From: Biomaibacter acetigenes
GTDB lineage: Bacteria; Bacillota; Thermosediminibacteria; Thermosediminibacterales; Tepidanaerobacteraceae
Direction of reading: 5' to 3'
DNA length: 64,000 nucleotides
Assembly (NCBI RefSeq): GCF_003691585.1
Contig: NZ_CP033169.1
Location: forward strand, 2,728,001 to 2,792,000
In this document: positions 56,795 through 64,000 of the stretch, in pieces
How positions within the stretch are numbered: position 1 is the stretch's first letter
Layout of the letters: each line of letters starts with the position of its first letter
Position numbers and translations under genes: made by a program
Notes under the pieces: model-generated
What the model was told of the DNA's origin: nothing
The model's input: only the letters and a program-made list of their open reading frames with translations
The model's database searches: none

Positions 56795-57035
56795 GAAGAT
56801 CCTCTCTTCGCCAATTTATTTTACCGCAGGTATCTAACTCAAAACCTGTTTCTAATATAGATAAATGATGCTTTTTAGCCTTTTCATAAGAATCCTCTTT
56901 GTGAACTATTTCTTCCAAAGTCTTTGTCAAAAGAGCTGATATAGATATCTGCTTTTCGATGGCTATATGTTTAATTTTTTTTAAAAGTTCTTTGGGAATA
57001 GAAAGAGTAATGTTCTGATATTGCATTTTTATCAC
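56784..57035 (-). CDS. Ribbon-helix-helix antitoxin
   Basis: 83 residues: QNITLSIPKELLKKIKHIAI (beta-strand and first helix of an RHH/CopG fold) and ISALLTKTLEEIVHKED; the C-terminal 30 residues would wrap the toxin. A perfect CACGTA-TT-TACGTG palindrome lies 18 bases upstream, the likely autoregulatory operator. Confidence 0.85.
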   Translation of the reverse strand: MIKMQYQNITLSIPKELLKKIKHIAIEKQISISALLTKTLEEIVHKEDSYEKAKKHHLSILETGFELDTCGKINWRREDLHER

Positions 57036-57052
57036 CTCTGATTATATATTAT

Positions 57053-57066
57053 CACGTATTTACGTG
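57053..57066. promoter_or_regulatory. Operator palindrome of the toxin-antitoxin operon
   Basis: CACGTATTTACGTG is a perfect 6+2+6 inverted repeat next to the RHH gene start, within an AT-rich promoter-like stretch (ATTATATATTATCACG). Confidence 0.65.
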
Positions 57067-57081
57067 TAATGCAATCATAAT

Positions 57082-58497
57082 TTATTTTTGCAGACTATTT
57101 AAATACTGCAGTATTACTTCTCTTACTATAGGCCCTGCAATGGCCCCGCCTCCGCCGGCGTTTTCCACCACCGCCGCCACGGCAATCTTAGGGTTTTCCG
57201 CCGGTGCAAAGCCCACAAACCAGGCATGGGTCTTTCCGAAGGGATTCTGAGCACTACCGGTCTTGCCGGCCACGGTTATCCCCTTTATATATGCCGGAGT
57301 GCCGGTACCGTTCTGCACTACATCCACCATGAGGGCCTTTACCTTGTCGGCAACGCTTTTATCTAATACCTGCTTCAGGGTTTCAGGTTTATGAACCGTT
57401 CTTGTTATCCCCAGGGGAGAGACGGATTTTTGAAGGATGTAAGGAGTAACCAGCTTGCCGCCGCTGGCAATCACCGATGCTACTCGGGCCATCTGCAGCG
57501 GAGTTGACAGTATCTTTCCCTGACCTATGGAATCTTCGGCCACTTCCACCTCTCCTCCCAGCAAGGGCGGCCTGGGGATGGTGCTGGTGGCTATGGGAAT
57601 ATCGGCATTTACTCTGGCATTGAACCCAAAGGCTTCGGCCATGGAAAAGAGATTATCCATTCCCACTTCCTGGCCTATTTGAATAAAAACCGTGTTGCTG
57701 GAATACCTGAAGGCATTGGTAATATCATAGTTGCCGGGCCACAGGCCCTCATAATCTCTTATTATCCTGCCGTTTATTTTTATATATCCAGGAGTGTAGT
57801 ATATCTTTTTCTCTATTTCCGGATGGCTGGTAAGGGCGGCAGTCAGGGTTATAATCTTAAAGGCGGAGCCGGGAGGATATAATCCCTGAGTGGCACGGTT
57901 TATCAGGGGTTTATCCGGGTTTTTCACCAGGCCGTCCCACTTATTTTGAAGGTTTGAAGAGTCATATCCCGGCGAACTCACCACGGCCAGGAGGGCTCCC
58001 GTATTGGGGTCCATGGCCACCAGGGCGCCGCGCCTGCCCCGGAACATTTTGTAAGCGGTTTTTTGCAATTCCGCATCTATGGTGAGATATGCGTCATTGC
58101 CCCTGTCGGAAACCCCCAGGATCTTCTGGCGAAGCAGAACCATGGGGTCCTTTTCGAGAACTCCCAGCAGTTCGCCGTTAAAAACATCTTCCAGACCTGC
58201 CCTTCCAAGCCTCCTGTCAGAGTATCCCACCAGCGGACCTAAGGCCTCGCCGCCGGGGTATATCCTTTTTTTGACATTATCCTCTATAACCGTATCGGCC
58301 AGTGGCCTACCCTTAGTATCGTAGATGGTGCCCCTTATGACCCTATCTTCCTGCTCCCAGAGCCTCCGGTTGTATGAGCTCTGAATAAGTTTTTCCCTCT
58401 CATAGGCTGTAAAATAGGAAAGGTATATAATAAGGGAAATGAAAAGCCCGCAAAAAATCCCGAAAATAATCTTTGTATTTTTTCTGAGCCTATCCAT
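57082..58497 (-). CDS. Class B penicillin-binding protein (PbpA/FtsI-like transpeptidase)
   Basis: 471 residues. One N-terminal membrane anchor (IIFGIFCGLFISLIIYLSYF), a dimerisation region, and the transpeptidase with SxxK (PGSAFKIITL), SxN (FRYSSNTVFIQIG) and KTG (VAGKTGSAQNP). Cross-links peptidoglycan outside the membrane. Overlaps ftsW/rodA by 8 bases and belongs to an FHA-FtsW-PBP trio like the FhaB-RodA-PbpA set of actinobacteria. No PASTA domains. Confidence 0.93.
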   Translation of the reverse strand: MDRLRKNTKIIFGIFCGLFISLIIYLSYFTAYEREKLIQSSYNRRLWEQEDRVIRGTIYDTKGRPLADTVIEDNVKKRIYPGGEALGPLVGYSDRRLGRAGLEDVFNGELLGVLEKDPMVLLRQKILGVSDRGNDAYLTIDAELQKTAYKMFRGRRGALVAMDPNTGALLAVVSSPGYDSSNLQNKWDGLVKNPDKPLINRATQGLYPPGSAFKIITLTAALTSHPEIEKKIYYTPGYIKINGRIIRDYEGLWPGNYDITNAFRYSSNTVFIQIGQEVGMDNLFSMAEAFGFNARVNADIPIATSTIPRPPLLGGEVEVAEDSIGQGKILSTPLQMARVASVIASGGKLVTPYILQKSVSPLGITRTVHKPETLKQVLDKSVADKVKALMVDVVQNGTGTPAYIKGITVAGKTGSAQNPFGKTHAWFVGFAPAENPKIAVAAVVENAGGGGAIAGPIVREVILQYLNSLQK

Positions 58498-59713
58498 CGG
58501 CTTCCTCTCTCCTCTCGTTCAAGCGGATACCGTTTAATATCCCCAGGGAAATAAAACTCATGACCATGGAGCTTCCGCCATAGCTCATGAAGGGCAAAGT
58601 GACTCCCGTCATGGGAATGAGTTTTATCACGCCGCCTATAATGGTAAATATCTGAAGTCCAAACAAAGTAGAAATCCCAAGAGCCACCAGGGCCAGAAAG
58701 CTGTCCCTGACCGTAAGGGAAATTTTTATGCCCCGGTATACCAGCAGGAAATACACGATAATCAACGCTGCTGCTCCCAAAAAACCGAACTCCTCGGAAA
58801 ACCCCGAAAAAATGAAGTCCGTGGTAACCGCAGGAATGTATTCCGGGTGCCCTAAACCCAGGCCGGTTCCAAAAAATCCTCCCTGGGCAATGGCAAAAAG
58901 GGACTGAACTATTTGATATCCCCTTCCGGGCACATCCTGCCAGGGGTTCAGCCAGGCTTCCACCCTCACTCTCACATGACCGAAAAGATAGTATCCCAAA
59001 ACTGCGGCAACGCCCGATACAGCCAGGCCCGCCGCTGTCAAATCCCACCGCGAAGTGGCCGCAAACACCAGGGCAAGAGCTGTCAGGTAAAACAGCATGG
59101 CCCCACCGAGGTCCCTGGCCAGGGCCAGAAGCCCCACAGCCGCCAGGACCTCCCCCGTCAACCACAGAACCTTATCTATCCTGCCGTCCTTTAATCTTCC
59201 TGCCAGAAAGAGTACAAATGTTATCTTGGCCAGCTCCGAGGGCTGGAAGGAATATCCCGCCAACTGTATCCAGCTTCTGGAGCCCCCTTTTTCCACTCCA
59301 AATACCAGCGGAATCACAAGAAGTATTATAGTAATGACAAAAAAATAAAGCGGGTTTATTTGAAGCTTTACCCAGTATTTAATAACTATGGAACTCAGAA
59401 TAAAAGCCAGCACCCCCAGGGCAAACCAGTTTATCTGCTTTAAAAATACGGCCGGGTTTATCCTGTAAAGCATTATAAGCCCCAATTCGGTTATAAAGCA
59501 GGCCAGGATGAAAAGGGCAGGGTCCTGGCCGTACAGCAGATAATTGGTCAAAAAATAACCTGTAAACATGATGGCCGCAAAGGCTATGGCCCCATATATG
59601 GGTATCGGAGAAAAGGGCGTGGCTTTGAGAGACAGAAGCAAAAAGGCAATAAAACCGATGAGAGCTGTGGCGCTCAGTGTCTTGTTATAAATTGCTTCCA
59701 TTTTTAATTCCAC
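58490..59713 (-). CDS. FtsW/RodA/SpoVE-family glycosyltransferase
   Basis: 407 residues, about ten membrane segments. GTG 59713 is the start (GAGGAGG 7 bases upstream). SEDS motifs: KGGSRSWIQLAGYSFQPSEL, AKITFVLFLAGRL, GLGHPEYIPAVTTDFIFSGF, SEEFGFLGAA, IPMTGVTLPFMSYGGSSMVM. Polymerises lipid II with its cognate class B PBP, here the next gene. Division, elongation or spore role cannot be told from sequence. Confidence 0.93.
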   Translation of the reverse strand: MELKMEAIYNKTLSATALIGFIAFLLLSLKATPFSPIPIYGAIAFAAIMFTGYFLTNYLLYGQDPALFILACFITELGLIMLYRINPAVFLKQINWFALGVLAFILSSIVIKYWVKLQINPLYFFVITIILLVIPLVFGVEKGGSRSWIQLAGYSFQPSELAKITFVLFLAGRLKDGRIDKVLWLTGEVLAAVGLLALARDLGGAMLFYLTALALVFAATSRWDLTAAGLAVSGVAAVLGYYLFGHVRVRVEAWLNPWQDVPGRGYQIVQSLFAIAQGGFFGTGLGLGHPEYIPAVTTDFIFSGFSEEFGFLGAAALIIVYFLLVYRGIKISLTVRDSFLALVALGISTLFGLQIFTIIGGVIKLIPMTGVTLPFMSYGGSSMVMSFISLGILNGIRLNERREEADG

Positions 59714-60119
59714 GGCTTTCCCTCCTCAAAAATGTAAATTTCTTATCTCCCAGTACCACTTCATCATTTTCCTTCAACCTGAAAGGTTTTTTTATCTTCT
59801 TTCCATTTACAAAGGTGCCGTTGGTGCTGTTCAAATCCTGTATCAACATACTCCTGCCCCTTTTAGTTATAAGGGCATGTTTGCTGGAAAGAAACGGATC
59901 ATCAATGACAATGTCGGAATCCGAAGCCCTTCCGATGGTATTTATGGGGAAAAGGGGATATTCCATTCCATCATCAGCCACAAGGTAAAACCCCGTTTCC
60001 CCAGGGTTTTGCTTATCCACGGTTAAGTCATAAACCATTACTTTTAAAAAATTATATAAAAAATAGTAAATAATTCCTATGAGGACAAACTTTCCCACCT
60101 GGACCAGAAGTTCATACAT
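59685..60119 (-). CDS. FHA-domain protein with N-terminal membrane segment
   Basis: 144 residues from ATG 60119 (AGGTGG 5 bases upstream). One membrane helix (VLIGIIYYFLYNFLKVMVY), then an FHA domain (about 60-140): IGRASDSDIVIDDPFLSSKH, ALITKRGRSMLIQDLNSTNG, TFVNGKKIKKPFRLKENDEV. It should bind phosphothreonine on a partner. Overlaps the FtsW/RodA gene by 29 bases, suggesting kinase-linked control of wall synthesis. No kinase gene is in the window. Confidence 0.92.
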   Translation of the reverse strand: MYELLVQVGKFVLIGIIYYFLYNFLKVMVYDLTVDKQNPGETGFYLVADDGMEYPLFPINTIGRASDSDIVIDDPFLSSKHALITKRGRSMLIQDLNSTNGTFVNGKKIKKPFRLKENDEVVLGDKKFTFLRRESRGIKNGSNL

Positions 60120-60249
60120 GAAAACCACCTCTATAATATTATATCACAAAATATAAGTGGTAATCTTTTCCCATTGCTGTCCTTAAACTTACAGTATAAA
60201 AAGAGCCAAAAATCCTTATTCTAAAATTAAAGAAGGAGGGAACAATTAA

Positions 60250-60750
60250 ATGAAAAGATTTTTATCTTCTCTTTTGATATTGCTAACGGTTTTTTCGCTC
60301 GCCCTGGGCGGATGTTCTGTTAGCCGTAAACCTGCACCAAAGCCAGCTCCTCCCAGCAGAGTTACACCGGCACCTACAAGAACACCGGCTCCAAAGCCTG
60401 CCGCCCCGACAGCCCACGCTCTTGCCACTAAACTGGCCAGTGCGGCCGAAAAAGTGGAAGGCGTAAAATCGGCCACTGTGGTCGTTTCCGGTTCTACAGC
60501 TTTTGTTGGATTGGAGATAAAACCCGGCATCGAAGCCAAAAAAACCAATGAAATCAAATCAAAGGTAGCCGATGCCGTAAAAAGAGCCGATGCACGCATC
60601 AAAGCCGTCAATGTGACTACAGACCCCAACCTGATAACCAGGATCAAAAAGATAGCGGAGGGTATCCGGGCCGGAAAACCGCTTTCAAGCTTTACCAGAG
60701 AACTCACTGAAATAACCCGCCGTATGGTTCCAAAAGGCAAAGTAAAATAA
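60250..60750 (+). CDS. YhcN/YlaJ-family sporulation lipoprotein
   Basis: 166 residues. Signal peptide with lipobox LALGGCSV, a Pro/Lys/Ala linker (PAPKPAPPSRVTPAPTRTPA), then the YhcN/YlaJ domain (AEKVEGVKSATVVVSGSTAF, VKRADARIKAVNVTTDPNLI). Family members are found in spores. AAGGAGGGAACAATTAA is a strong RBS. Monocistronic with its own terminator; divergent from the FHA-FtsW-PBP cluster. Confidence 0.9.
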   Translation: MKRFLSSLLILLTVFSLALGGCSVSRKPAPKPAPPSRVTPAPTRTPAPKPAAPTAHALATKLASAAEKVEGVKSATVVVSGSTAFVGLEIKPGIEAKKTNEIKSKVADAVKRADARIKAVNVTTDPNLITRIKKIAEGIRAGKPLSSFTRELTEITRRMVPKGKVK

Positions 60751-60796
60751 GAGCGAAAAATCCTGCGTACAAAGCGCAGGATTTTTCGCTCTTTTT
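60751..60796. terminator. Long perfect terminator after the YhcN-like gene
   Basis: 17-bp perfect stem GAGCGAAAAATCCTGCG/CGCAGGATTTTTCGCTC followed by TTTTTA. It also abuts the stop of the truncated YdcF-like gene on the other strand. Confidence 0.9.
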
Positions 60797-61142
60797 AAAA
60801 TAAATGAGTTTCTTCGTAAACGGTATCCCCGGAAATTCCCCTGCGGATAAGCTCGTCTCTTGCCGCCCTACCTTCAGGAATGGGATTGGAAGTCCCAATC
60901 CCAGCTGTTGTTATAATAGCAGGAGCATAACCGTGCCTGTAAAGTGTCTCCGCCAGATTGATGCGCTCCAGCAAGGCAGGGCTTGGGCCGTCTCGCCATA
61001 CGGCTGCACCCAGGACAATTATAGCATCGGCTTTTTCGGGTTCACAATTTCGCCCGTACCACTCAATATATACATACATTCCCCCTATTAATAGGACCAA
61101 TAGGATAACCATAGTAAATGCAGCATAAATAAACCGTCTCAT
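60795..61142 (-). pseudogene. SanA/YdcF (DUF218)-family protein, C-terminally truncated
   Basis: 115 residues: membrane anchor (FTMVILLVLLIGGMYVYIEW), then the DUF218 start ADAIIVLGAAVWRDGPSPAL, LAETLYRHGYAPAIITTAGI. It stops after GISGDTVYEETHLF, where the family normally continues with SRST-type residues for another 60-90. The stop lies against the neighbouring terminator hairpin, so the 3' end seems deleted. Could still be a short functional variant, but unlikely. Confidence 0.75.
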
Positions 61143-61159
61143 AATCCTGCTCCGTAGAG

Positions 61160-61648
61160 TTATTTTAATTTATTCGCCAAATTCCAGAGTGCGTCGCCGG
61201 TCAATCTGTAAACAGTCCATTCGTCCATTGGTCTTGCACCTAAAGATTTATAGAAATCTATGGATGGCCTATTCCAATCCAATACGGACCATTCCATGCG
61301 GCCGCAGTTACGTTCCAGCGCCAGATTAGCCAAAAAAGCAAAAAGCTTTTTGCCAAATCCCCTGCCGCGATATTCCGGTCTTATGTATAAATCTTCAAGG
61401 TACAAGCCTCGCTTGCCGAGGAAAGTGGAAAAGTTATGGAAGAAAAGGGCATAACCTACGGGTATATTATCATACTCCGCAATAATGACTTCAGCATCTT
61501 TTCTGTCAAACAAAGATTCTTCCAGCAAATGCTCATCTGCCGTCACTTCGTGCGGCAGCTTTTCGTATTCGGCCAGTTCTCTGATTAATTGAAGAATCAA
61601 TCCGGTATCTTTTCTCTCAGCAAATCTGATACTAAAATTGTCGCACAC
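61160..61648 (-). CDS. GNAT-family N-acetyltransferase
   Basis: 162 residues from GTG 61648 (GGGGGG about 9 bases upstream); a longer frame from 61705 adds an unconserved N terminus. FSIRFAERKDTGLILQLIRE, ALFFHNFSTFLGKRGLYLED and LYIRPEYRGRGFGKKLFAFL (acetyl-CoA loop), then VLDWNRPSIDFYKSLGARPM. Closest by eye to diamine/spermidine N-acetyltransferase-type proteins; substrate not certain. Confidence 0.9.
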   Translation of the reverse strand: MCDNFSIRFAERKDTGLILQLIRELAEYEKLPHEVTADEHLLEESLFDRKDAEVIIAEYDNIPVGYALFFHNFSTFLGKRGLYLEDLYIRPEYRGRGFGKKLFAFLANLALERNCGRMEWSVLDWNRPSIDFYKSLGARPMDEWTVYRLTGDALWNLANKLK

Positions 61649-61711
61649 AGCAGTATTCCCCCCTTCTATGTTGAAACACAACAACGTTTTTTTACCTTGA
61701 AACATCGCTTT

Positions 61712-61906
61712 TTATCTTGCAAATATCCTCACATCAGTTATCATAACAGTTATAATATACATTGTAAATACAGGACTGTGTCGCAAAAATTGAAAAAGCC
61801 GGCTTTCATTTCCCGGTGCAGGCATGATAGCCCTGAAACATCCCGTAAAAATCAGGGTGGCGGCAATAAAGACTCCGAGAATGTAGATTAAATAACCCCG
61901 TTTCAT
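61712..61906 (-). CDS. Small membrane protein of unknown function
   Basis: 64 residues with a strong RBS (GGAGGAATAAGATA before ATG). A first hydrophobic segment (YLIYILGVFIAATLIFTGCF) may be a membrane helix or lipoprotein signal; a second (FTMYIITVMITDV) lies near the end. No family recognised. The good RBS is the main evidence that it is real. Confidence 0.55.
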   Translation of the reverse strand: MKRGYLIYILGVFIAATLIFTGCFRAIMPAPGNESRLFQFLRHSPVFTMYIITVMITDVRIFAR

Positions 61907-61965
61907 TATCTTATTCCTCCTGTGTCGGGATTAAATGCAGAATAAACGAATGCATCATGGATGCC

Positions 61966-62880
61966 TCATTCAAATCTCTTCAGGTCACTCCATTCAAAGG
62001 TCCATTCGGGTGTAACCAAAGCTCTTTCAGGCTTTATGGCATACCAGGGGCTCATGCCCGGATCATCATGATTCTTGAGGACGTGTATATCCTGGGCAGG
62101 CATGTAGCTCTGGGCTAGCATAAAAATTTTTTCTCCGGTTTCCCTGTTTTCCGCCATGTCCACTACGATTACACAGTGGCCGGGAGTACCTCCCTGTATA
62201 AAAACATCTCCGATTTCCATTTTCTCCAATGCCACCGGTTTCAATTCCCTTGACAGAGACAAAGTCCCGGCATACGAAAATACCGTATCCAGGTATCTCC
62301 TGAAGTCTTCATAATCGGCAGAATGCCCTGCGGTCTTTACCCATGCAGCTTTGTTGCCGGAGACCTTAATTCTGTATCCCTGCATCCACTTGCTGTAATC
62401 GGCCCTGAAGCCGTTTGTGAAGTTAAAGTGAATCCTGTCATACTGTCTTTTCCCGAACAGATACTCCGCCCTCAACCGGATAACGGCATCGGCACACTGC
62501 TGCAGGTCCTTTGTCCCCACATCCATGTCTATGACGGCTTCGTACACATCATTGCCTTTTACTCTCCCGTCGTAATAATGAACCTTCGAGCCATGGGGCT
62601 TAAGCGGCAGGTTTCTTAAATACTCTCCAAAAGACCCAGGTTCAACCTGTACTCTCTCAAATCCGTGCGGGGCATTTATCCGCTCAAACAAGGTTTTGCC
62701 GTTTTCGTTGATAATATTTTTGCCCCCACCATGCTTTGCGGTAGGCGCCTGCAAAACCTCCCCGCCCGTTCTATTCCCCTGATGCCCTTCCTGAATACTG
62801 CCGCAAATATACGATGCCAGATTCATCAAAGCAAAAACGATCATACCCAATAAAAGACAGATGAAGATCTTTCTTTTCAT
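61966..62880 (-). CDS. DUF4846-family secreted protein
   Basis: 304 residues from ATG 62880 (AGGAGAG upstream). N-terminal membrane/signal segment (IFICLLLGMIVFALMNLASY), then the DUF4846 domain: ERINAPHGFERVQVEPGSFG, YLRNLPLKPHGSKVHYYDGR, DLQQCADAVIRLRAEYLF, HFNFTNGFRADYSKW, GDVFIQGGTPGHCVIVVDMA. Conserved His/Cys (PGHCVIVVD) suggests a possible enzyme, but no activity is known to me. Lies next to an ECF sigma gene, divergent. Confidence 0.88.
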   Translation of the reverse strand: MKRKIFICLLLGMIVFALMNLASYICGSIQEGHQGNRTGGEVLQAPTAKHGGGKNIINENGKTLFERINAPHGFERVQVEPGSFGEYLRNLPLKPHGSKVHYYDGRVKGNDVYEAVIDMDVGTKDLQQCADAVIRLRAEYLFGKRQYDRIHFNFTNGFRADYSKWMQGYRIKVSGNKAAWVKTAGHSADYEDFRRYLDTVFSYAGTLSLSRELKPVALEKMEIGDVFIQGGTPGHCVIVVDMAENRETGEKIFMLAQSYMPAQDIHVLKNHDDPGMSPWYAIKPERALVTPEWTFEWSDLKRFE

Positions 62881-63137
62881 ATTTAACTCTCCTGAAAAAA
62901 ATTCAGCCCAATATCGCCATATAAGGATCATACTTTGAAGCCGTGCTGAAAAAATCGGCTTATTCCTATTCCACCCTTTTCCAGTATCTAAATCATGCCA
63001 TATTCACTGCTTCTTTTACAGGCTTTCCGGCACTGCAGGTTATAAAAAAAACCCCTGCGCTACCCCTTACATTCTACCATAAAAAGTTATATACTGATAT
63101 TGAAAATTTTTTTACCATAAATTATCTCTATTTTTAG
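62881..63137. other. Gene-free divergent region
   Basis: No gene recognised between the DUF4846 gene and the ECF promoter. It is AT-rich with weak, unconserved frames only. Confidence 0.6.
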
Positions 63138-63163
63138 GGAACTTTTATGTCAACTCTCCCGTC
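63138..63163 (+). promoter_or_regulatory. ECF-type promoter of the sigma factor gene
   Basis: GGAACTT (63138-63144), 15 bases, CGTC (63160-63163), 23 bases before the sigma-factor ATG. The GGAAC ... CGTC pattern is typical of ECF sigma promoters, so autoregulation is likely. Confidence 0.65.
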
Positions 63164-63186
63164 TTTTATTAAAACCGAGGTGCAGC

Positions 63187-63792
63187 ATGGACCTGTTAAA
63201 ATTAGTCAATAAATCTAAATATAAAGATAATAAAGCGTTTCAGGTGCTGTTTGAGTTGTTCTATGATGAAGTTTACCGGATCGCTTACCTAATTACCCAG
63301 AGCCGCGCCATGTCAGAAGATGCCGCCCAGGAAGCGTTTTTAAAAGCTTTTGAACGGCTGGATACATTGAAAGAACCAAAAAAATTCGTATCATGGATAA
63401 AATCCATTACCGCCCGCTGCGCAATCGACATATTGCGGCAGCAAAAATGTCTCACAGTGCTTGACGAATTTGCCGATTACCCTAATGGCGATTATATATC
63501 CCCGGCCGTGCTGCCCCAGCCTGAAACTGAAGCCGAACGCCGGGAACTTAAAGCAAAACTACGAGAAGCCATATATTCCTTAAATCCCATACACAGGCAG
63601 GTAGTGGTCTTAAAATACTACCTGGGCTTTGATACCCGGGAAATCGCACGGACTCTTGATTTGCCTCCGGGCACTGTCAAGTCCCGCCTGCACCGGGCCT
63701 TAAAAATTCTGAACTTAAAAATATCCAGCGATAAAAACTTTCCCTTGCCCGTGTATAAGACCATAACAAAAAAGGAAGGGACCCAGCAATGA
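63187..63792 (+). CDS. ECF RNA polymerase sigma factor
   Basis: 201 residues. Region 2 (FQVLFELFYDEVYRIAYLIT, MSEDAAQEAFLKAFERLDTL) and region 4 (NPIHRQVVVLKYYLGFDTRE, IARTLDLPPGTVKSRLHRAL). Its stop overlaps the ATG of the next gene (ATGA), the usual arrangement with an anti-sigma factor. Signal sensed is unknown. Confidence 0.93.
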   Translation: MDLLKLVNKSKYKDNKAFQVLFELFYDEVYRIAYLITQSRAMSEDAAQEAFLKAFERLDTLKEPKKFVSWIKSITARCAIDILRQQKCLTVLDEFADYPNGDYISPAVLPQPETEAERRELKAKLREAIYSLNPIHRQVVVLKYYLGFDTREIARTLDLPPGTVKSRLHRALKILNLKISSDKNFPLPVYKTITKKEGTQQ

Positions 63793-64000
63793 AAGAATCT
63801 TACCTGGAAGACCTGATAAAAGACACATTACTCGAAGAAGCTCAACGGATTGACGTACCTCCCTCGGACACGGTTTGGGCAAAAATCGACGCTGCACGTA
63901 AAAAAAAGAAACTTTTCCATAGTCTTTTGCATAAAAACGGGGCTTTTCGCTTTCAACTGGCAGCCGCAAGTTTGATAATATTTATTCTTGGGACGCTTTT
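63789..64000 (+). CDS. Probable anti-sigma factor, N-terminal part (cut by window edge)
   Basis: About 70 residues visible: a hydrophilic cytoplasmic part (EEAQRIDVPPSDTVWAKIDA, RKKKKLF) and the start of a membrane helix (LAAASLIIFILGTLF). ATGA overlap with the ECF sigma gene suggests it is the cognate membrane anti-sigma. No zinc-binding HxxxCxxC motif is seen, so the class is open. Confidence 0.75.
   Translation, partial: MKESYLEDLIKDTLLEEAQRIDVPPSDTVWAKIDAARKKKKLFHSLLHKNGAFRFQLAAASLIIFILGTL

Noticed and set aside
58335-59165. Long 276-codon open frame in the FtsW/RodA gene region
   Set aside because: Gly/Cys-rich shadow on the same strand in another frame of a clearly conserved membrane protein.

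Overview
The window looks like chromosome from an anaerobic, probably spore-forming, possibly thermophilic Firmicute. The Thermosediminibacterales/Thermoanaerobacterales neighbourhood is my inference, not a proven assignment. Supporting signs are the anaerobic (cbi) cobalamin route, the oxygen-labile two-subunit fumarase, a CIRCE-controlled groESL, a YhcN/YlaJ-type sporulation lipoprotein, Firmicute-style RNA switches (two cobalamin, one FMN, one ykkC-family, one LicT/GlcT antiterminator target) and frequent TTG/GTG starts behind strong GGAGG sites. I see no rRNA, tRNA, CRISPR array or intact transposase.

Layout. 1-12,300: amino-sugar and cell-wall recycling. It holds murQ (cut by the window edge), mupG, murP and an RpiR/MurR regulator; then a glucose-type EIIA, a GlcNAc PTS permease (nagE) behind an RNA antiterminator target, and its BglG-family antiterminator; then nagA, nagB and nagR. 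A DUF815 AAA ATPase and a candidate structured RNA lie between. 12,400-15,500: an ArsR repressor with a palindromic operator, a RocB-like peptidase and a CoA-binding protein. 15,500-29,200: one long minus-strand operon, cbiM-N-Q-O-A-X-C-D-E-T-L-F-G-H-J, headed by a cobalamin riboswitch, plus a separate riboswitch-controlled cobT on the plus strand. 29,400-35,100: fumarase, a paralogous GroES with a thioredoxin/glutaredoxin fusion, groESL and tag. 35,150-38,960: a scrappy zone with a lone PIN protein, a small ferredoxin, Mrp, DUF134 and several gene fossils. 38,961-42,820: ribD-ribE-ribBA-ribH behind an FMN riboswitch. 42,990-48,870: molybdenum cofactor genes mogA, MOSC, moaC, moaA, a MoeA-PBP fusion and moeA. 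49,000-55,150: an MFS transporter, then livKHMGF behind a probable ppGpp riboswitch. 55,370-62,900: a DMT exporter, a ribbon-helix-helix/PIN toxin-antitoxin pair, a PBP-FtsW-FHA cell-wall trio and small membrane or surface proteins. 63,187-end: an ECF sigma factor and the start of its likely anti-sigma gene.

Two patterns cut across the window. First, four otherwise conserved genes (murP, cbiD, cbiM, fumB) each carry a single-base indel in or beside a short homopolymer; assembly error must be excluded before calling them broken. Second, many intergenic spaces hold gene fossils (amidohydrolase, Fic, radical SAM, MinD-type ATPase, NifX-like, OmpR-type, DUF89, queF, YdcF) and short dispersed repeats. 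One repeat family appears to supply the C-terminal codons of nagB and of the MoeA-PBP gene.
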